A stretch of 64,000 nt of DNA from Akkermansia muciniphila. Its GTDB lineage: Bacteria > Verrucomicrobiota > Verrucomicrobiia > Verrucomicrobiales > Akkermansiaceae. The DNA is taken from NCBI RefSeq assembly GCF_002884975.1, contig NZ_PJKB01000002.1:372001-436000 (forward strand), written 5' to 3'. The position numbers were made by a program, and so were the translations under genes. This document shows positions 54,418-64,000 of this stretch, one piece after another (position 1 is the stretch's first letter; the number at the start of each line of letters is the position of its first letter). The notes under the pieces were generated by a model. It was not told the DNA's origin. It was given only the letters and a program-made list of their open reading frames with translations, and searched no databases.

Positions 54418-54522
54418 TCCGTCAGGCGATTAAATTGCCGTTTTTCTTGCGGAAGGAACTGTTTTTTATGATATTTATAATTGATAATCAATAACTTTTT
54501 CTTTTAAAGAAAGGCGCTTGTT

Positions 54523-56634
54523 TTACAGAAAGAGCAGTTCCGCATACGTGGGGACGGGCCACAGGTCTGCGTCTGTCAGGCCCTCCAGCATGTCAATGGT
54601 GCTTCTCAGATTGTCCATGCCGGACTGGATTTCCTTCGTGCTGGCGCGGTCTACGGCCTGGCGGAGTTCCTTCACCTGGGTGGGGAGGAGGTCCAGCAGC
54701 GTGCCGATCTGGTTGGCGCGGTCCACAGTGGATTTCATGCCTGCCTTGATTCCGGCGGCTTTCATCTGGGCGATGGCGGTGGTGAGCTGCGTGAGCTGCT
54801 CCGTCACGGCGGGAATGTACAGGGTTTCCACCATCAGCAGGGCGGTTTCCGCTTCAATGCTAATTTCCTTGTAGAATATTTCCGTCTGGATTTCATGGCG
54901 GGCGTGGAGCTCCACGGGGCTGACCACCTTGTATTTTTCAAAGAGGGCCTTGGCCTTGGGCGTTTCCAGGGCGTCCAGGGCTTCGATGGTGCCGGGAACG
55001 TTGGGGAGCTTGCGGCGTTCCGCTTCTTCAATCCAGGCTTCGCCGTAGCCGTCCCCGCTGAAGAGGATGCGCTTGTGCTTCTTGATAATGCCCTGGAGGT
55101 GCTTGTTCAGCGTGGCGTGGAATTCCTCCGGTTTGTCCTTCACGGGTTCCAGAAGGGTGCAGATTTCATCCAGGCTTTCCGCCACGATGGTGTTGAGCAC
55201 CGTCATGGGCCAGGCGCAGGTCTGGGAGGAGCCTACGGCGCGGAACTCGAATTTATTGCCCGTGAAGGCGAAGGGGCTCGTACGGTTGCGGTCGGAGGCG
55301 TCCAGCGGGAACATAGGCAGGGTGTCCACGCCAATGTTGATGGTCTTCAGGGTGCGTGCCTTTTTGGTGCCGCCCTTTTCAATCTGCTCAATGATTTCAT
55401 CCAGCAGGTCTCCCAGGAAAATGGAGATGATGGCGGGAGGCGCTTCATGGGCGCCCAGGCGGTGCTCGTTGCCGGATTTGGCGACGGAGGCGCGCAGCAG
55501 GTCCGCATGTTCGTCCACGGCCTTGATCGTGGCGCAGAGCAGGGTGAGGAAGATGGCATTTTCCTGCGGGCTGGAGCCGGGGTTCAGCAGGCTGCCGTAA
55601 CCGGGCGCGGAAAGGGACCAGTTGTTATGCTTGCCGGAGCCGTTCATGCCGGAGAAGGGCTTTTCATGCAGCAGGCAGACCATGTCATGCTTGTTGGCGG
55701 TTTTCCGGAGCACTTCCATGACCAACATGTTGTGGTCCACGGCCAGGTTCTGGCTTTCAAAGATGGGCGCGATTTCAAACTGGCCCGGCGCCACTTCATT
55801 GTGGCGCGTTTTGGCCGGAATGCCGAGCTTCCAGAGGGCTTCGTCCACGTCCACCATGAATTCCAGCACGCGGTCCTTGATGGAGCCGAAGTAGTGGTCT
55901 TCCATCTGCTGGTGCTTGGGGGGGACGTTGCCGAAGAGGGTGCGGCCGCACATCATCAGGTCCGGCCGCAGGGCATAAAGCTGCTTGTCCACCAGGAAGT
56001 ATTCCTGTTCCGCGCCCAGATCCGCGCTGACGTGGATGTTTTCCGGCCCGCCAAAGCAGGCGAGCAGCCGCCTGGCCTGGCGGGTGACGGCGGTCATGGA
56101 CCGCAGAAGGGGGGTTTTTTTGTCCAGCGCCTGCCCCTTGTAGGAGCAGAAGGCGGTGGGGATGCAGAGGGTGGCTCCGTTTTCCGTGCGCTTGATGAAG
56201 GCGGGGCTGGTGGGGTCCCAGGCAGTGTAGCCGCGCGCTTCAAAGGTGGCGCGGAGACCGCCTGAGGGGAAGCTGGAGGCGTCCGGCTCTCCCTGCACCA
56301 GGCTCTTTCCGGAGAACTTGAGTTCCAGGTTTCCTTCCGGGTCCACGTCCACGAAGGAGTCATGCTTTTCCGCCGTGCTTCCGTTCAGAGGCTGGAACCA
56401 GTGGGTGTAATGGCTGGCGCCCTTTTCCAGGGCCCACGTCATCATGGCCTGGGCCACTTCATTGGCAATGTCCGGGTCCAGCTTCTCGTCCTTGCGGATG
56501 GTCGCCAGCAGTTTTTTGTAAACGGGACGCGGCAGGTAATCGCGCATGGTCTCCATATTGAAGACATCCTGACCGTAAATTTCCGCAATAAAAGTTGCGG
56601 CGTCGCCAACATCGGAAGGTGGGTTTGTATGCAT
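54523..56634 (-). CDS. glnN: glutamine synthetase type III
   Basis: A 703-residue glutamine synthetase of the GSIII class, recognised by length, G-A-E-Q-E-Y-F-L-V-D (active-site Glu), R-H-N-E-V-A-P-G-Q-F-E, G-M-N-G-S-G-K-H-N-N-W-S and D-R-N-R-T-S-P-F-A-F-T-G. Makes glutamine from glutamate and ammonia; GSIII forms dodecamers in gut anaerobes such as Bacteroides. The ATG at 56634 is selected; a TTG at 56673 is possible. It has no adjacent PII or regulator gene. Confidence 0.94.
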   Translation of the reverse strand: MHTNPPSDVGDAATFIAEIYGQDVFNMETMRDYLPRPVYKKLLATIRKDEKLDPDIANEVAQAMMTWALEKGASHYTHWFQPLNGSTAEKHDSFVDVDPEGNLELKFSGKSLVQGEPDASSFPSGGLRATFEARGYTAWDPTSPAFIKRTENGATLCIPTAFCSYKGQALDKKTPLLRSMTAVTRQARRLLACFGGPENIHVSADLGAEQEYFLVDKQLYALRPDLMMCGRTLFGNVPPKHQQMEDHYFGSIKDRVLEFMVDVDEALWKLGIPAKTRHNEVAPGQFEIAPIFESQNLAVDHNMLVMEVLRKTANKHDMVCLLHEKPFSGMNGSGKHNNWSLSAPGYGSLLNPGSSPQENAIFLTLLCATIKAVDEHADLLRASVAKSGNEHRLGAHEAPPAIISIFLGDLLDEIIEQIEKGGTKKARTLKTINIGVDTLPMFPLDASDRNRTSPFAFTGNKFEFRAVGSSQTCAWPMTVLNTIVAESLDEICTLLEPVKDKPEEFHATLNKHLQGIIKKHKRILFSGDGYGEAWIEEAERRKLPNVPGTIEALDALETPKAKALFEKYKVVSPVELHARHEIQTEIFYKEISIEAETALLMVETLYIPAVTEQLTQLTTAIAQMKAAGIKAGMKSTVDRANQIGTLLDLLPTQVKELRQAVDRASTKEIQSGMDNLRSTIDMLEGLTDADLWPVPTYAELLFL

Positions 56635-56919
56635 CTTGGTAGGGAACGCGCCAAAAGGCTCGGAATCTACCAAACCTTAAAAGGGGGTTTTTTGCAAGCC
56701 GAATCCTGCCTCAGAGGTTGGTGGAGGGATGTTTCAGGGAACAAAAGTTCCTGAGGCGCCCAATTTTCATCTTGTTGAGGGTGGGCGCGGGAAGCCTGCC
56801 TGTTTCACGCTTCCCTGTGCGGAAGCGGCGAGGAATTGCCCCGGAGGCCTTTTCTTCCGGAAGGGGGCTCCCGTCCGGGACAGTCTTTTATCCGCAGATG
56901 AAGGGGAGGGAAATGCCTG

Positions 56920-57756
56920 TTATTTCAAAGGACCCACCGTGATTTTCTGGCACATGGTATGGGTCTGCCCGGAGGCGAGGGGGATGCTGCGCGTGCCGGC
57001 ATTCCCCACTTCAACGCACAGGAATTTGTTCCAGGATGCCGCGCCCAGGTCCGCCATGTTGTTAGCGCCCTGCTGCCCCGGGTTCCAGACGATGACGGAG
57101 GAGGCGTGGTTCCGTTCCACGGTGATAGTGCGGTTCAGCACGAGGTCCTCCAGCACTGTTTTTCCCGAACAGGAGGGGCAGTCGTAGACGCGGTCCAGGC
57201 ACCCCAGGGGAGCCAGAGGGCGTTCTCCATGCTTCATGGGCTGGGCCGCTTCTTCCCGGAACGGGATGCCGTCCAGCCCGTGAACGCGGCATTTGGTCAG
57301 GTTGCCCACGGCAAAGTAGTTGTGGAAGGCTTCCGTGAGCTTGCAGGGCTGCATGCGGGCGGTGGTTTCCAGCTTCATGACCAGCGTGCGGCCCAGCGTC
57401 AGGCGCAGGATGGCGGCGGGGTAGGCCTCGTCTTCCGGATAGAAGGCCAGGGAAAGCAGAACGTTCCCCTGCTTGTCCGTCTCCTGGTGGTGGAGGCGCC
57501 ATTCAGAGATGCGCGCCACGCCGTGGGACGGTGCGTTTTTCCGCGGCCCGAACCACGGCCAGCAGACGGGAATCCCGCCGCGGATGGCCTTGCCGGGAGC
57601 AAAGACCGCATTGGGGGAAAGGAAGAGGCATTCCTCCTGTCCCTCCGGCTTCCAGGACGTGAGGTGCGCCCCCTGCAGGCACAGGGAGGCTGTACAGAGC
57701 GGTGTTTCCACGTCCAGAAAAGTGATTCCCTGGTCTGTTGCACGCGGAGTGATCAT
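56920..57756 (-). CDS. D-hexose-6-phosphate mutarotase family protein
   Basis: A 278-residue aldose-1-epimerase-like protein (YeaD branch). Early Q-G-A-H-L-T-S-W-K-P, G-I-P-V-C-W-P-W-F-G-P-R, and F-H-N-Y-F-A-V-G-N with the likely catalytic His are visible; a C-terminal acidic residue (C-V-E-V-G-N) fits the second catalytic position. It interconverts anomers of glucose 6-phosphate or related sugars. Its start overlaps the pdxH stop by 4 bases. Confidence 0.85.
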   Translation of the reverse strand: MITPRATDQGITFLDVETPLCTASLCLQGAHLTSWKPEGQEECLFLSPNAVFAPGKAIRGGIPVCWPWFGPRKNAPSHGVARISEWRLHHQETDKQGNVLLSLAFYPEDEAYPAAILRLTLGRTLVMKLETTARMQPCKLTEAFHNYFAVGNLTKCRVHGLDGIPFREEAAQPMKHGERPLAPLGCLDRVYDCPSCSGKTVLEDLVLNRTITVERNHASSVIVWNPGQQGANNMADLGAASWNKFLCVEVGNAGTRSIPLASGQTHTMCQKITVGPLK

Positions 57757-58391
57757 GGCTGGAGGCGTTCGATCGTCCAGGAACCGTTTTCCTGAAGCTT
57801 GTACATGAAGCGGTCGTGAACGCGGCCGGGGCCGCCCTGCCAGAATTCAAAGGTGTCCGGAATAATCCGGTAGCCGCCCCAGAAGGAAGGCAGGGGAATT
57901 TCCCCCTTGGAGAACTTGTTTTTCAACTCCATCAGCTTCATTTCCAGCAGTTTTCTTCCGGAAATGACGGAGCTTTGCTGGGAGACCCACGCGCCGAGCT
58001 GGGATTCCTTGGGACGGGTGAGGAAGTATTTCAGGGATTCCGCACGGGAGACCTTGACGGCTTTTCCGTAAATGATGACCTGGCGTTCCAGCATCACCCA
58101 GGGCAGCATCATGCAGACCTGCGGATTTTCCTCAATGTCATGGGCCTTGTGGCTGCCGTAGTTGGTGAAAAAGACAAAGCCCGTCTGGTCAAAGTACTTG
58201 AGCAGCACCGTGCGCAGGGACGGCCTCCCCTGCGCGTTCACCGTAGCCAGGGAGAAGGCGTTCGGTTCCGGAATACCCGCTTTCAGGGCCTGCTCAAACC
58301 AGGTTTGAAATTGTTCAAAGGGGTTCTCCGCCAGGTCTTTTCTGTGCAGCTGGCCCTTGAGGTATTCTTCTCTGAAATTGGACAGGTCCAT
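57753..58391 (-). CDS. pdxH: pyridoxamine 5'-phosphate oxidase
   Basis: FMN enzyme that oxidises PNP/PMP to pyridoxal 5'-phosphate. The 212 residues include L-R-T-V-L-L-K-Y-F-D (FMN), F-F-T-N-Y-G-S-H-K, and the C-terminal signature W-G-G-Y-R-I-I-P-D-T-F-E-F-W-Q-G-G to I-E-R-L-Q-P. Complete. Between nadC and the mutarotase gene, all on the same strand. Confidence 0.95.
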   Translation of the reverse strand: MDLSNFREEYLKGQLHRKDLAENPFEQFQTWFEQALKAGIPEPNAFSLATVNAQGRPSLRTVLLKYFDQTGFVFFTNYGSHKAHDIEENPQVCMMLPWVMLERQVIIYGKAVKVSRAESLKYFLTRPKESQLGAWVSQQSSVISGRKLLEMKLMELKNKFSKGEIPLPSFWGGYRIIPDTFEFWQGGPGRVHDRFMYKLQENGSWTIERLQP

Positions 58392-58411
58392 GATGGGTTG
58401 AAGGATGAATG

Positions 58412-59275
58412 TTATTCCACGCTGAAATCCAGCCCCAGGTCCAAGGAGGGGGCGGAGTGGGTGACGTAGCCCACGGAGACGAAGTCCACGCCGGATTCCG
58501 CAATGGCGGCCACCGTTTCCAGATTGACGCCGCCGCTGGCTTCCAGCAGGGGAGTGGCGCGGTCGCCGCGCAGGGCGACGGCCTGCTTCAGCATTTCCGG
58601 CGCCATGTTGTCCAGCAGGATGTGGTCCACCCCTTCCAGCTTGAGGAAGGATTCCACCTGTTCCAGGGTATCCGCTTCCAGCTGGATTTCCACGCCGGGC
58701 TTTTCCGCGCGGAGCGTGTTAATGCACTGCTGGAGGTGTTCCGTGTTGCCGTCCGTCATCAGGTGGTTATCCTTCACCATGGCGCGGTCATACAGGCCCA
58801 TGCGGTGGTTGGTGCCTCCGCCGTGGGCCACGGCGGCTTTCTCCAGCAGGCGGTAGCCGGGAGTGGTCTTGCGGGTGTCCAGGATGCGGGCGCTGGTGTG
58901 GGAGACGGCCTTCACGTATTTACGGGTGAGCGTGGCCACGCCGGAAAGGCGCTGGATGAAATTGAGCGCGGTGCGTTCCGCTCCCAGGATGGAGCGGGCG
59001 GAGCCTTCAATGAGCATCACCACGGCGCCGGGCGCCACGGCTTCCCCGTCGTGCAGGTACACTTCCACCTTCAGGGAGGGGTCCACCTTGCGGAAGACTT
59101 CCGCCGCCACGTTGACGCCGGAAAGAACGCCTTTTTTACGGGGTGTCAAAATGGCTCTGGCGGTCAGGTGTTCCGGGACGAAGTACGTGGAGGTCACATC
59201 CCCGGAGCCGAAGTCTTCGGCCAGCGCCAGGTTGATCAGGGTTTCCAGATTGTCGGATACGGGTTCTGCGGGCAT
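58412..59275 (-). CDS. nadC: quinolinate phosphoribosyltransferase
   Basis: Makes nicotinate mononucleotide from quinolinate and PRPP. The 287 residues contain L-N-F-I-Q-R-L-S-G-V-A-T, D-T-R-K-T-T-P-G-Y-R and H-R-M-G-L-Y-D-R-A-M-V-K-D-N-H, all family motifs. It lies 20 bases before pdxH and 16 after the prenyl synthase gene, so a cofactor and isoprenoid operon is likely. Confidence 0.95.
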   Translation of the reverse strand: MPAEPVSDNLETLINLALAEDFGSGDVTSTYFVPEHLTARAILTPRKKGVLSGVNVAAEVFRKVDPSLKVEVYLHDGEAVAPGAVVMLIEGSARSILGAERTALNFIQRLSGVATLTRKYVKAVSHTSARILDTRKTTPGYRLLEKAAVAHGGGTNHRMGLYDRAMVKDNHLMTDGNTEHLQQCINTLRAEKPGVEIQLEADTLEQVESFLKLEGVDHILLDNMAPEMLKQAVALRGDRATPLLEASGGVNLETVAAIAESGVDFVSVGYVTHSAPSLDLGLDFSVE

Positions 59276-59291
59276 GAATGGAAATTGCGGC

Positions 59292-60188
<897 letters not shown>

Positions 60189-60225
60189 GACGTTAAGGAA
60201 TGGGTGCGGGGATAGTAGATATAGT

Positions 60226-61236
60226 TCAGCGGCTGACCAGAAGTTCCGCAATCTGTACGGCGTTCAGGGCCGCGCCCTTGCGGACCTGGTCTCCCACGAC
60301 CCAGAGGGCCAGGGCATTGTCAATGGCCATGTCCGGGCGGATGCGTCCCACATAGCAGGTGTCCCCGTTGGTGCTGTCCAGCGGAGTGGGCCAGACGCCT
60401 TCCGCTGGATTGTCCATCAGGGCTACGCCGGGTTTTCCTTCGTAGGCGCTGCGTGCCTCTTCCACGTCTACGGGCTGCTCAAACTGGGCGGTCACGGAGA
60501 TGGAGTGGGAACGGTACACAGGCACGCGCACACAGGTGCACGTTACCTTGAGCTCCGGCAGGGAAAGGATTTTGCGGCCTTCGTTAAGCATTTTAAGCTC
60601 TTCCTTCGTATAGCCGCTTTCCGTGAAGGAGTCGATCTGGGGAAGAAGATTAAAGGCGATCTGGTGCGGATAAACGTTTTTCACCACGGGATGGCCGTCC
60701 ACCACGGCACGCACCTGGGATTCCAGTTCCGTGATGCCGTGCTGTCCGCTGCCGGAAACCGCCTGGTAACTGGAGGCGATAACGGTTTTCAGGCCGAAGC
60801 GCTGGTGCAGGGGGAAGAGCGCCATCAGCGTAATAATGGTGGTGCAGTTCGGGTTGGCGATGATGTTGCGGGGATGGTTGAAAGCCGCTTCCGGATTGAT
60901 TTCCGGCACCACCAGGGGCACGTCCGGGTCCTGGCGGAAGGCGGAGGAATTGTCAATGACCACGCATCCGGCCGCTGCCGCAATGGGGGCGAACTTCAGG
61001 GAAATGCCGCCGCCTGCGCTGAACAGGGCAATGTCCACGCCTTCAAAGGATTTCTCCGTCAATTCTTCCACAGTCAGCATTTCTCCCCGGAAGGCGACCT
61101 GTTTTCCGGCGGACCGTGCGGAGGCCAGAAGTTTCAGGGAGCCTACGGGAAAATTGCGGGTTTCCAGGCAGGACAGGATCTCAACGCCCACCGCTCCGGT
61201 GGCGCCGACGATGGCAACATGGGGTGCTTGGTTCAT
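60226..61236 (-). CDS. asd: aspartate-semialdehyde dehydrogenase
   Basis: Reduces aspartyl phosphate to the semialdehyde for Lys, Met, Thr and diaminopimelate. The 336 residues have V-G-A-T-G-A-V-G (NADP), the nucleophile Cys in I-A-N-P-N-C-T-T-I-I, and S-Y-Q-A-V-S-G-S-G. Typical length. The prenyl synthase gene follows 37 bases later. Confidence 0.95.
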   Translation of the reverse strand: MNQAPHVAIVGATGAVGVEILSCLETRNFPVGSLKLLASARSAGKQVAFRGEMLTVEELTEKSFEGVDIALFSAGGGISLKFAPIAAAAGCVVIDNSSAFRQDPDVPLVVPEINPEAAFNHPRNIIANPNCTTIITLMALFPLHQRFGLKTVIASSYQAVSGSGQHGITELESQVRAVVDGHPVVKNVYPHQIAFNLLPQIDSFTESGYTKEELKMLNEGRKILSLPELKVTCTCVRVPVYRSHSISVTAQFEQPVDVEEARSAYEGKPGVALMDNPAEGVWPTPLDSTNGDTCYVGRIRPDMAIDNALALWVVGDQVRKGAALNAVQIAELLVSR

Positions 61237-61356
61237 GATTGTGTCAGAAAATGGCGGAATTCAGTCCGCATGCGCATGATGATAAAGGTTTTTTCCCAGA
61301 AAAGCAATACGGGATCGGCAACAGATGAACAGCGCAGGTTAATATGAAAGGTATAA

Positions 61357-61391
61357 ACAATATTAACTATTTACTGTTAACTGTTGCATGT
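61357..61391. repeat. five-unit heptad repeat
   Basis: ACAATAT, TAACTAT, TTACTGT, TAACTGT, TGCATGT in direct succession, between the asd start and the end of the secreted His/Cys gene. It matches the array at 19541-19575. Confidence 0.55.
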
Positions 61392-62081
61392 TTATTTAAC
61401 CCATTTCCCGACGCCCTCCGGCAGCCTGCCGTCGGAGACGGGGCCGTAGCGCGTTGATTCCATGTTGCCCCAGAGGGGCACGCCCACGATGCGCCTCCAC
61501 CAGCCGGACATGCTGGCTCCGGTGTAGCAGCCGAAGCTCCAGCAGTCGGACCGCGGGGTGAAAATATCCCGGCGTATCCGGTTCAGGTCCGTCTCATGAA
61601 TCCATTCCGTGGAGATGGCCATGATGTTATTGCCGTAGTCCAGCATCCACGCAAAGCAATTGGAATGGCCAAAGTAGTAAAAGGACTCCACCGTGTCCCC
61701 CCGGAAGCGTGGAGAAGAGTTCAGCGCACGGATGGCCTGATCCGCGCTGTCCACCCAGACAAGCTTGATCCTGTACTTGGAAGCCAGGTCCGCAATCCAG
61801 CGGGTATAGGGCTTGCCGTCCTCCCGGCCGCGTGCCGCGTAGCCCGGACGGTAAACGATCCAGGTGATTCTGGCGGAGGGGTCTTTCTGCTGGATCTGGG
61901 CAATGCGGATGGTGGAGGCCCGTACAAAGTTGGCCCACCAGTTGTCATGCCTGTCAGGCTGGATTCTGAGCCCTTCCCATTGTCTGAGGGCGGGACCGCC
62001 GCACATGACGACGTGGACGGCCTGGGACAGTCCCGTGCCGCCCAGCAACAGGGCCAGAGCAAGAAAAAGGCGTGAAAACAT
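61392..62081 (-). CDS. secreted protein with caspase-like His/Cys spacing
   Basis: A 229-residue protein with a signal peptide (L-F-L-A-L-A-L-L-L-G-G-T-G-L-S-Q-A, cut near 21). I do not recognise a named family. Two motifs stand out: F-Y-Y-F-G-H-S (H139) and W-S-F-G-C-Y-T-G-A-S-M (C185), each at the end of a hydrophobic strand. This is the layout of the His-Cys dyad in caspase-like or DUF4347-type folds, with G-N-M-E-S-T-R-Y-G after it. A hydrolase is possible but unproven. A flanking heptad repeat lies at its 3' end. Confidence 0.6.
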   Translation of the reverse strand: MFSRLFLALALLLGGTGLSQAVHVVMCGGPALRQWEGLRIQPDRHDNWWANFVRASTIRIAQIQQKDPSARITWIVYRPGYAARGREDGKPYTRWIADLASKYRIKLVWVDSADQAIRALNSSPRFRGDTVESFYYFGHSNCFAWMLDYGNNIMAISTEWIHETDLNRIRRDIFTPRSDCWSFGCYTGASMSGWWRRIVGVPLWGNMESTRYGPVSDGRLPEGVGKWVK

Positions 62082-62182
62082 GCCCGCACCCTACCTTTGC
62101 TCCCCGTGTCTGTCAACCCGCCGCAGTGTTTTTTAAGGGAACAGACACATATGGAATCCCATGGGATGATTTCCGTTTCCCT

Positions 62183-63562
62183 TTAGCAATTCACCACATT
62201 CACGGCCAGTCCGCCCTGGGCGGTCTCCTTGTACTTGGACTGCATGTCCCTGCCGGTATCCAGCATGGTGCGGATGACCTTGTCCAGCGGAACGAAGTGG
62301 GCGCCCGTTCCACCCATGGCGATGCGGGCGGCATTGATCGCCTTAATGGCGGCGATGGCATTGCGTTCAATGCAGGGAATCTGGACAAGCCCCGCGATTG
62401 GGTCACAGGTGAGGCCCAGGTTGTGCTCCATGCCTATTTCCGCGGCGTTTTCCACCTGGTGGGGCGTTCCCCCCAGGTACTCCGCAAGAGCCGCCGCGGC
62501 CATGGAGCAGGCTACGCCCACCTCCCCCTGGCAGCCTACGTCCGCGCCGGAAATGGAGGCGTTCTTCTTGTACAGGATGGCGATTCCTCCCGCGGTGAGC
62601 AGGAAACGGTGAACGGCATCCGGATGCGGGGAAAAACAGAACTTGGTGGCGTAATTGAGCACGGCTGGAACAATCCCCGCCGCTCCGTTGGTGGGCGCAG
62701 TGACGATTCGCCCGCCTGCCGCATTTTCCTCGCTCACGGCAATGGCGTACAGGTTGATCCAGTCCATGATGGAAAGAGGGTCTTTCAGGGCCGATTCCCC
62801 GTGCACCAGAAGGGATTTGCGCAAGGTCTTGGCCCGGCGCGGCACTTGCAGGACGCCCGGCAGGTTGCCGCGCGCGCTCATGCCGTTGGAAATGGACTGC
62901 TTCATGGTGGCCCAGATCAGGTCCAGCTTTTCACGGACCTCCCGTTCCGGGAGCAGGGCGCATTCATTGGCCATGACGATGGAGGAAAGGGGGCATTCCC
63001 GTTCATCCGCCATGCGCAGCAGTTCTTCCGCGGATTCATAGGGGAGGGGGAACGGTTCCCGGTCCGGTTCCTCCGGATGCAGCAGTTCCTGCTCGGAAGC
63101 GACAAAGCCGCCCCCGGTGGAATAAAACACGGCGTCCTCCACCGGTTCCCCGGCCTGGTTGACGGCGGTGAACAGCATCCCGTTCGGATGCAGGCGCAGG
63201 GGCTGGTAGTGGGAAAGGTCCAGGTCCCGGGTGGGGGAGAAACGGACGGTTTTTTCTTCCGTGACGGGGAGCGTTTCCTGCTGGTGCAGGCGCCCGATTT
63301 TTCCGGGAATGCTGCGCGGCTCCACCGTATGGGGTTCTTCCCCCAGCAAGCCCAGCATGATGGCCGTGTCTGTGCCGTGCCCGTGCCCGGTAGCCGCCAG
63401 GGAGCCGTAGCATTCACAGCGGATGCCCGTGATCTCCGGCAGCCGGGGGGAATGGCGTATCTGTTCCAGAAAGCGGTGCGCCGCCCGCATGGGGCCTACG
63501 GTATGGGATGAGGAAGGGCCTATCCCGATGCTGAAAAGCTCAAAAATGCTGTAATGGTGCAT
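62183..63562 (-). CDS. sdaA: L-serine ammonia-lyase (iron-sulfur)
   Basis: A 459-residue single-chain serine dehydratase: N-terminal beta domain with F-S-I-G-I-G-P-S-S-S-H-T-V-G-P-M-R-A, and C-terminal alpha domain with N-G-A-A-G-I-V-P-A-V, G-C-Q-G-E-V-G-V-A and C-D-P-I-A-G-L-V-Q-I-P-C, which supply the 4Fe-4S cysteines. It converts serine to pyruvate and ammonia. It stands alone on the minus strand. Confidence 0.95.
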   Translation of the reverse strand: MHHYSIFELFSIGIGPSSSHTVGPMRAAHRFLEQIRHSPRLPEITGIRCECYGSLAATGHGHGTDTAIMLGLLGEEPHTVEPRSIPGKIGRLHQQETLPVTEEKTVRFSPTRDLDLSHYQPLRLHPNGMLFTAVNQAGEPVEDAVFYSTGGGFVASEQELLHPEEPDREPFPLPYESAEELLRMADERECPLSSIVMANECALLPEREVREKLDLIWATMKQSISNGMSARGNLPGVLQVPRRAKTLRKSLLVHGESALKDPLSIMDWINLYAIAVSEENAAGGRIVTAPTNGAAGIVPAVLNYATKFCFSPHPDAVHRFLLTAGGIAILYKKNASISGADVGCQGEVGVACSMAAAALAEYLGGTPHQVENAAEIGMEHNLGLTCDPIAGLVQIPCIERNAIAAIKAINAARIAMGGTGAHFVPLDKVIRTMLDTGRDMQSKYKETAQGGLAVNVVNC

Positions 63563-63585
63563 GTCCGTTTTCCTGTGGCGGGGTG

Positions 63586-63615
63586 GGGCCGGAATTTCCT
63601 CAGGAATTCCGGCCC
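63586..63615 (-). terminator. hairpin after trxB
   Basis: GGCCGGAATTCC and GGAAATTCCGGCC form a long stem with a 3-base loop between the trxB stop and the sdaA start. Confidence 0.6.
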
Positions 63616-63630
63616 GTTCCGAAAGACGGG

Positions 63631-64000
63631 CTACAGGCCCAGCAGGTAGCGTTCCGCCTCAATGGCGGCGCCGCAGCCCATCCCGGCGGAGGAAATGGCC
63701 TGGCGGTAGTGAGGGTCCGCCACGTCTCCGGCGGCGAACAGGCCCGGCGTCCTGGTCGCCATCAGCCCGGCTTCCCGGATGATGTAGCCGGCGTCGTCCC
63801 GGTCCACCAGATCCCCCAGGAAAGAGGTATTCGGCGTGTGGCCGATCGCCATGAAGACGCACTTGACGGGAAGTTCCGTTTCATCCCCTTCCACCACATC
63901 CTTCAGCATGACGGCTTCCAGTTCTCCCTTGTCGTCCGTCTTGTAGCTTACGATGGTGGAATTCCACATGGGGAAAATCTTTTCATTGGACAGCGTGCGC
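63631..64000 (-). CDS. trxB: thioredoxin reductase, C-terminal part (cut by window edge)
   Basis: About 123 residues of the C-terminus are present. They include C-V-F-M-A-I-G-H-T-P-N-T, T-P-G-L-F-A-A-G-D-V-A-D (FAD-binding signature) and Y-R-Q-A-I-S-S-A-G-M-G-C-G-A-A, typical of low-molecular-weight thioredoxin reductase. The CxxC active site and NADPH domain start lie outside the window, so the call rests on the FAD part. The gene continues past position 64000. Confidence 0.88.
   Translation of the reverse strand, partial: RTLSNEKIFPMWNSTIVSYKTDDKGELEAVMLKDVVEGDETELPVKCVFMAIGHTPNTSFLGDLVDRDDAGYIIREAGLMATRTPGLFAAGDVADPHYRQAISSAGMGCGAAIEAERYLLGL

Noticed and set aside
54313-54522. Replication origin upstream of rpmH
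   Set aside because: The rpmH-rnpA-yidD-yidC cluster often adjoins oriC, but no dnaA gene or cluster of DnaA boxes is present; only one 7-of-9 match (CTATGCACA) was seen.
54895-56265. 456-codon plus-strand open frame opposite glnN
   Set aside because: Antisense of a clearly conserved glutamine synthetase III.

Overview
The window is a 64 kb stretch of core chromosome from a member of the Verrucomicrobiota, almost certainly the genus Akkermansia. This rests on the character of the 16S rRNA gene (about 17748-19262), which matches my memory of Akkermansia 16S with a few differences from the A. muciniphila type strain, so a sister species or lineage is plausible. A GH89 alpha-N-acetylglucosaminidase typical of mucin degraders fits. 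No search was run; the genus call is from recall.

Layout. 0-13.2 kb is housekeeping: an RlpA-like lipoprotein, a Nudix/NrtR-like regulator, trmB-tgt-yajC, an EF-hand protein, xerC, a LysE exporter, rpsP, aroK, a Sua5 protein, a HIT protein, yceD-rpmF-plsX-HD phosphohydrolase-ybeY, then tRNA-Arg. 13.6-14.7 kb holds two orphan, related DNA-binding-like proteins with palindromes nearby. 15.0-17.2 kb is a two-domain thioredoxin-like secreted protein. 17.3-23.1 kb is a complete rRNA operon (16S, tRNA-Ala, tRNA-Ile, 23S, 5S) with visible promoter, processing stems and terminator. 23.2-32.4 kb holds GH89, an OPT transporter, pyrF, a TonB-like protein, a family II pyrophosphatase and a membrane-anchored EEP-fold protein without catalytic residues; the latter ends a dnaX-ybaB operon (to 34.9 kb). 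35.1-37.1 kb encodes two anchored coiled-coil paralogues and a small lipoprotein, followed by tRNA-Ser. 37.3-44 kb has radC, nnr, infA, rplM-rpsI, a small membrane protein, rlmH and uvrC. 44-50.8 kb is one co-directional run: ExbB/TolQ, ExbD/TolR, a large TPR protein, a GT51 glycosyltransferase, an inositol-monophosphatase-like protein and ispF. 51.5-54.3 kb is the conserved yidC-yidD-rnpA-rpmH cluster. 54.5-64 kb is metabolic: glnN, mutarotase, pdxH, nadC, a prenyl synthase, asd, a secreted His/Cys protein, sdaA and the C-terminal part of trxB, cut by the window edge.

Most unusual points. (1) infA can only be read with a ~100-residue Arg/Pro/Gly/Ala-rich N-terminal extension, and its only Shine-Dalgarno-placed start codon is AUC. 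(2) Tgt lacks all four usual zinc ligands. (3) The ExbB-ExbD-TPR-GT51 operon resembles the Tol/CpoB/PBP1 wall-envelope link, and the GT51 protein has lost its transpeptidase motifs. (4) Two related HTH plus ribbon-helix-helix-like proteins sit near palindromes. (5) Five-unit TAACTRT-type heptad repeats occur both inside the rRNA spacer and near 61.4 kb. No CRISPR array, insertion sequence, prophage or defence island was seen.
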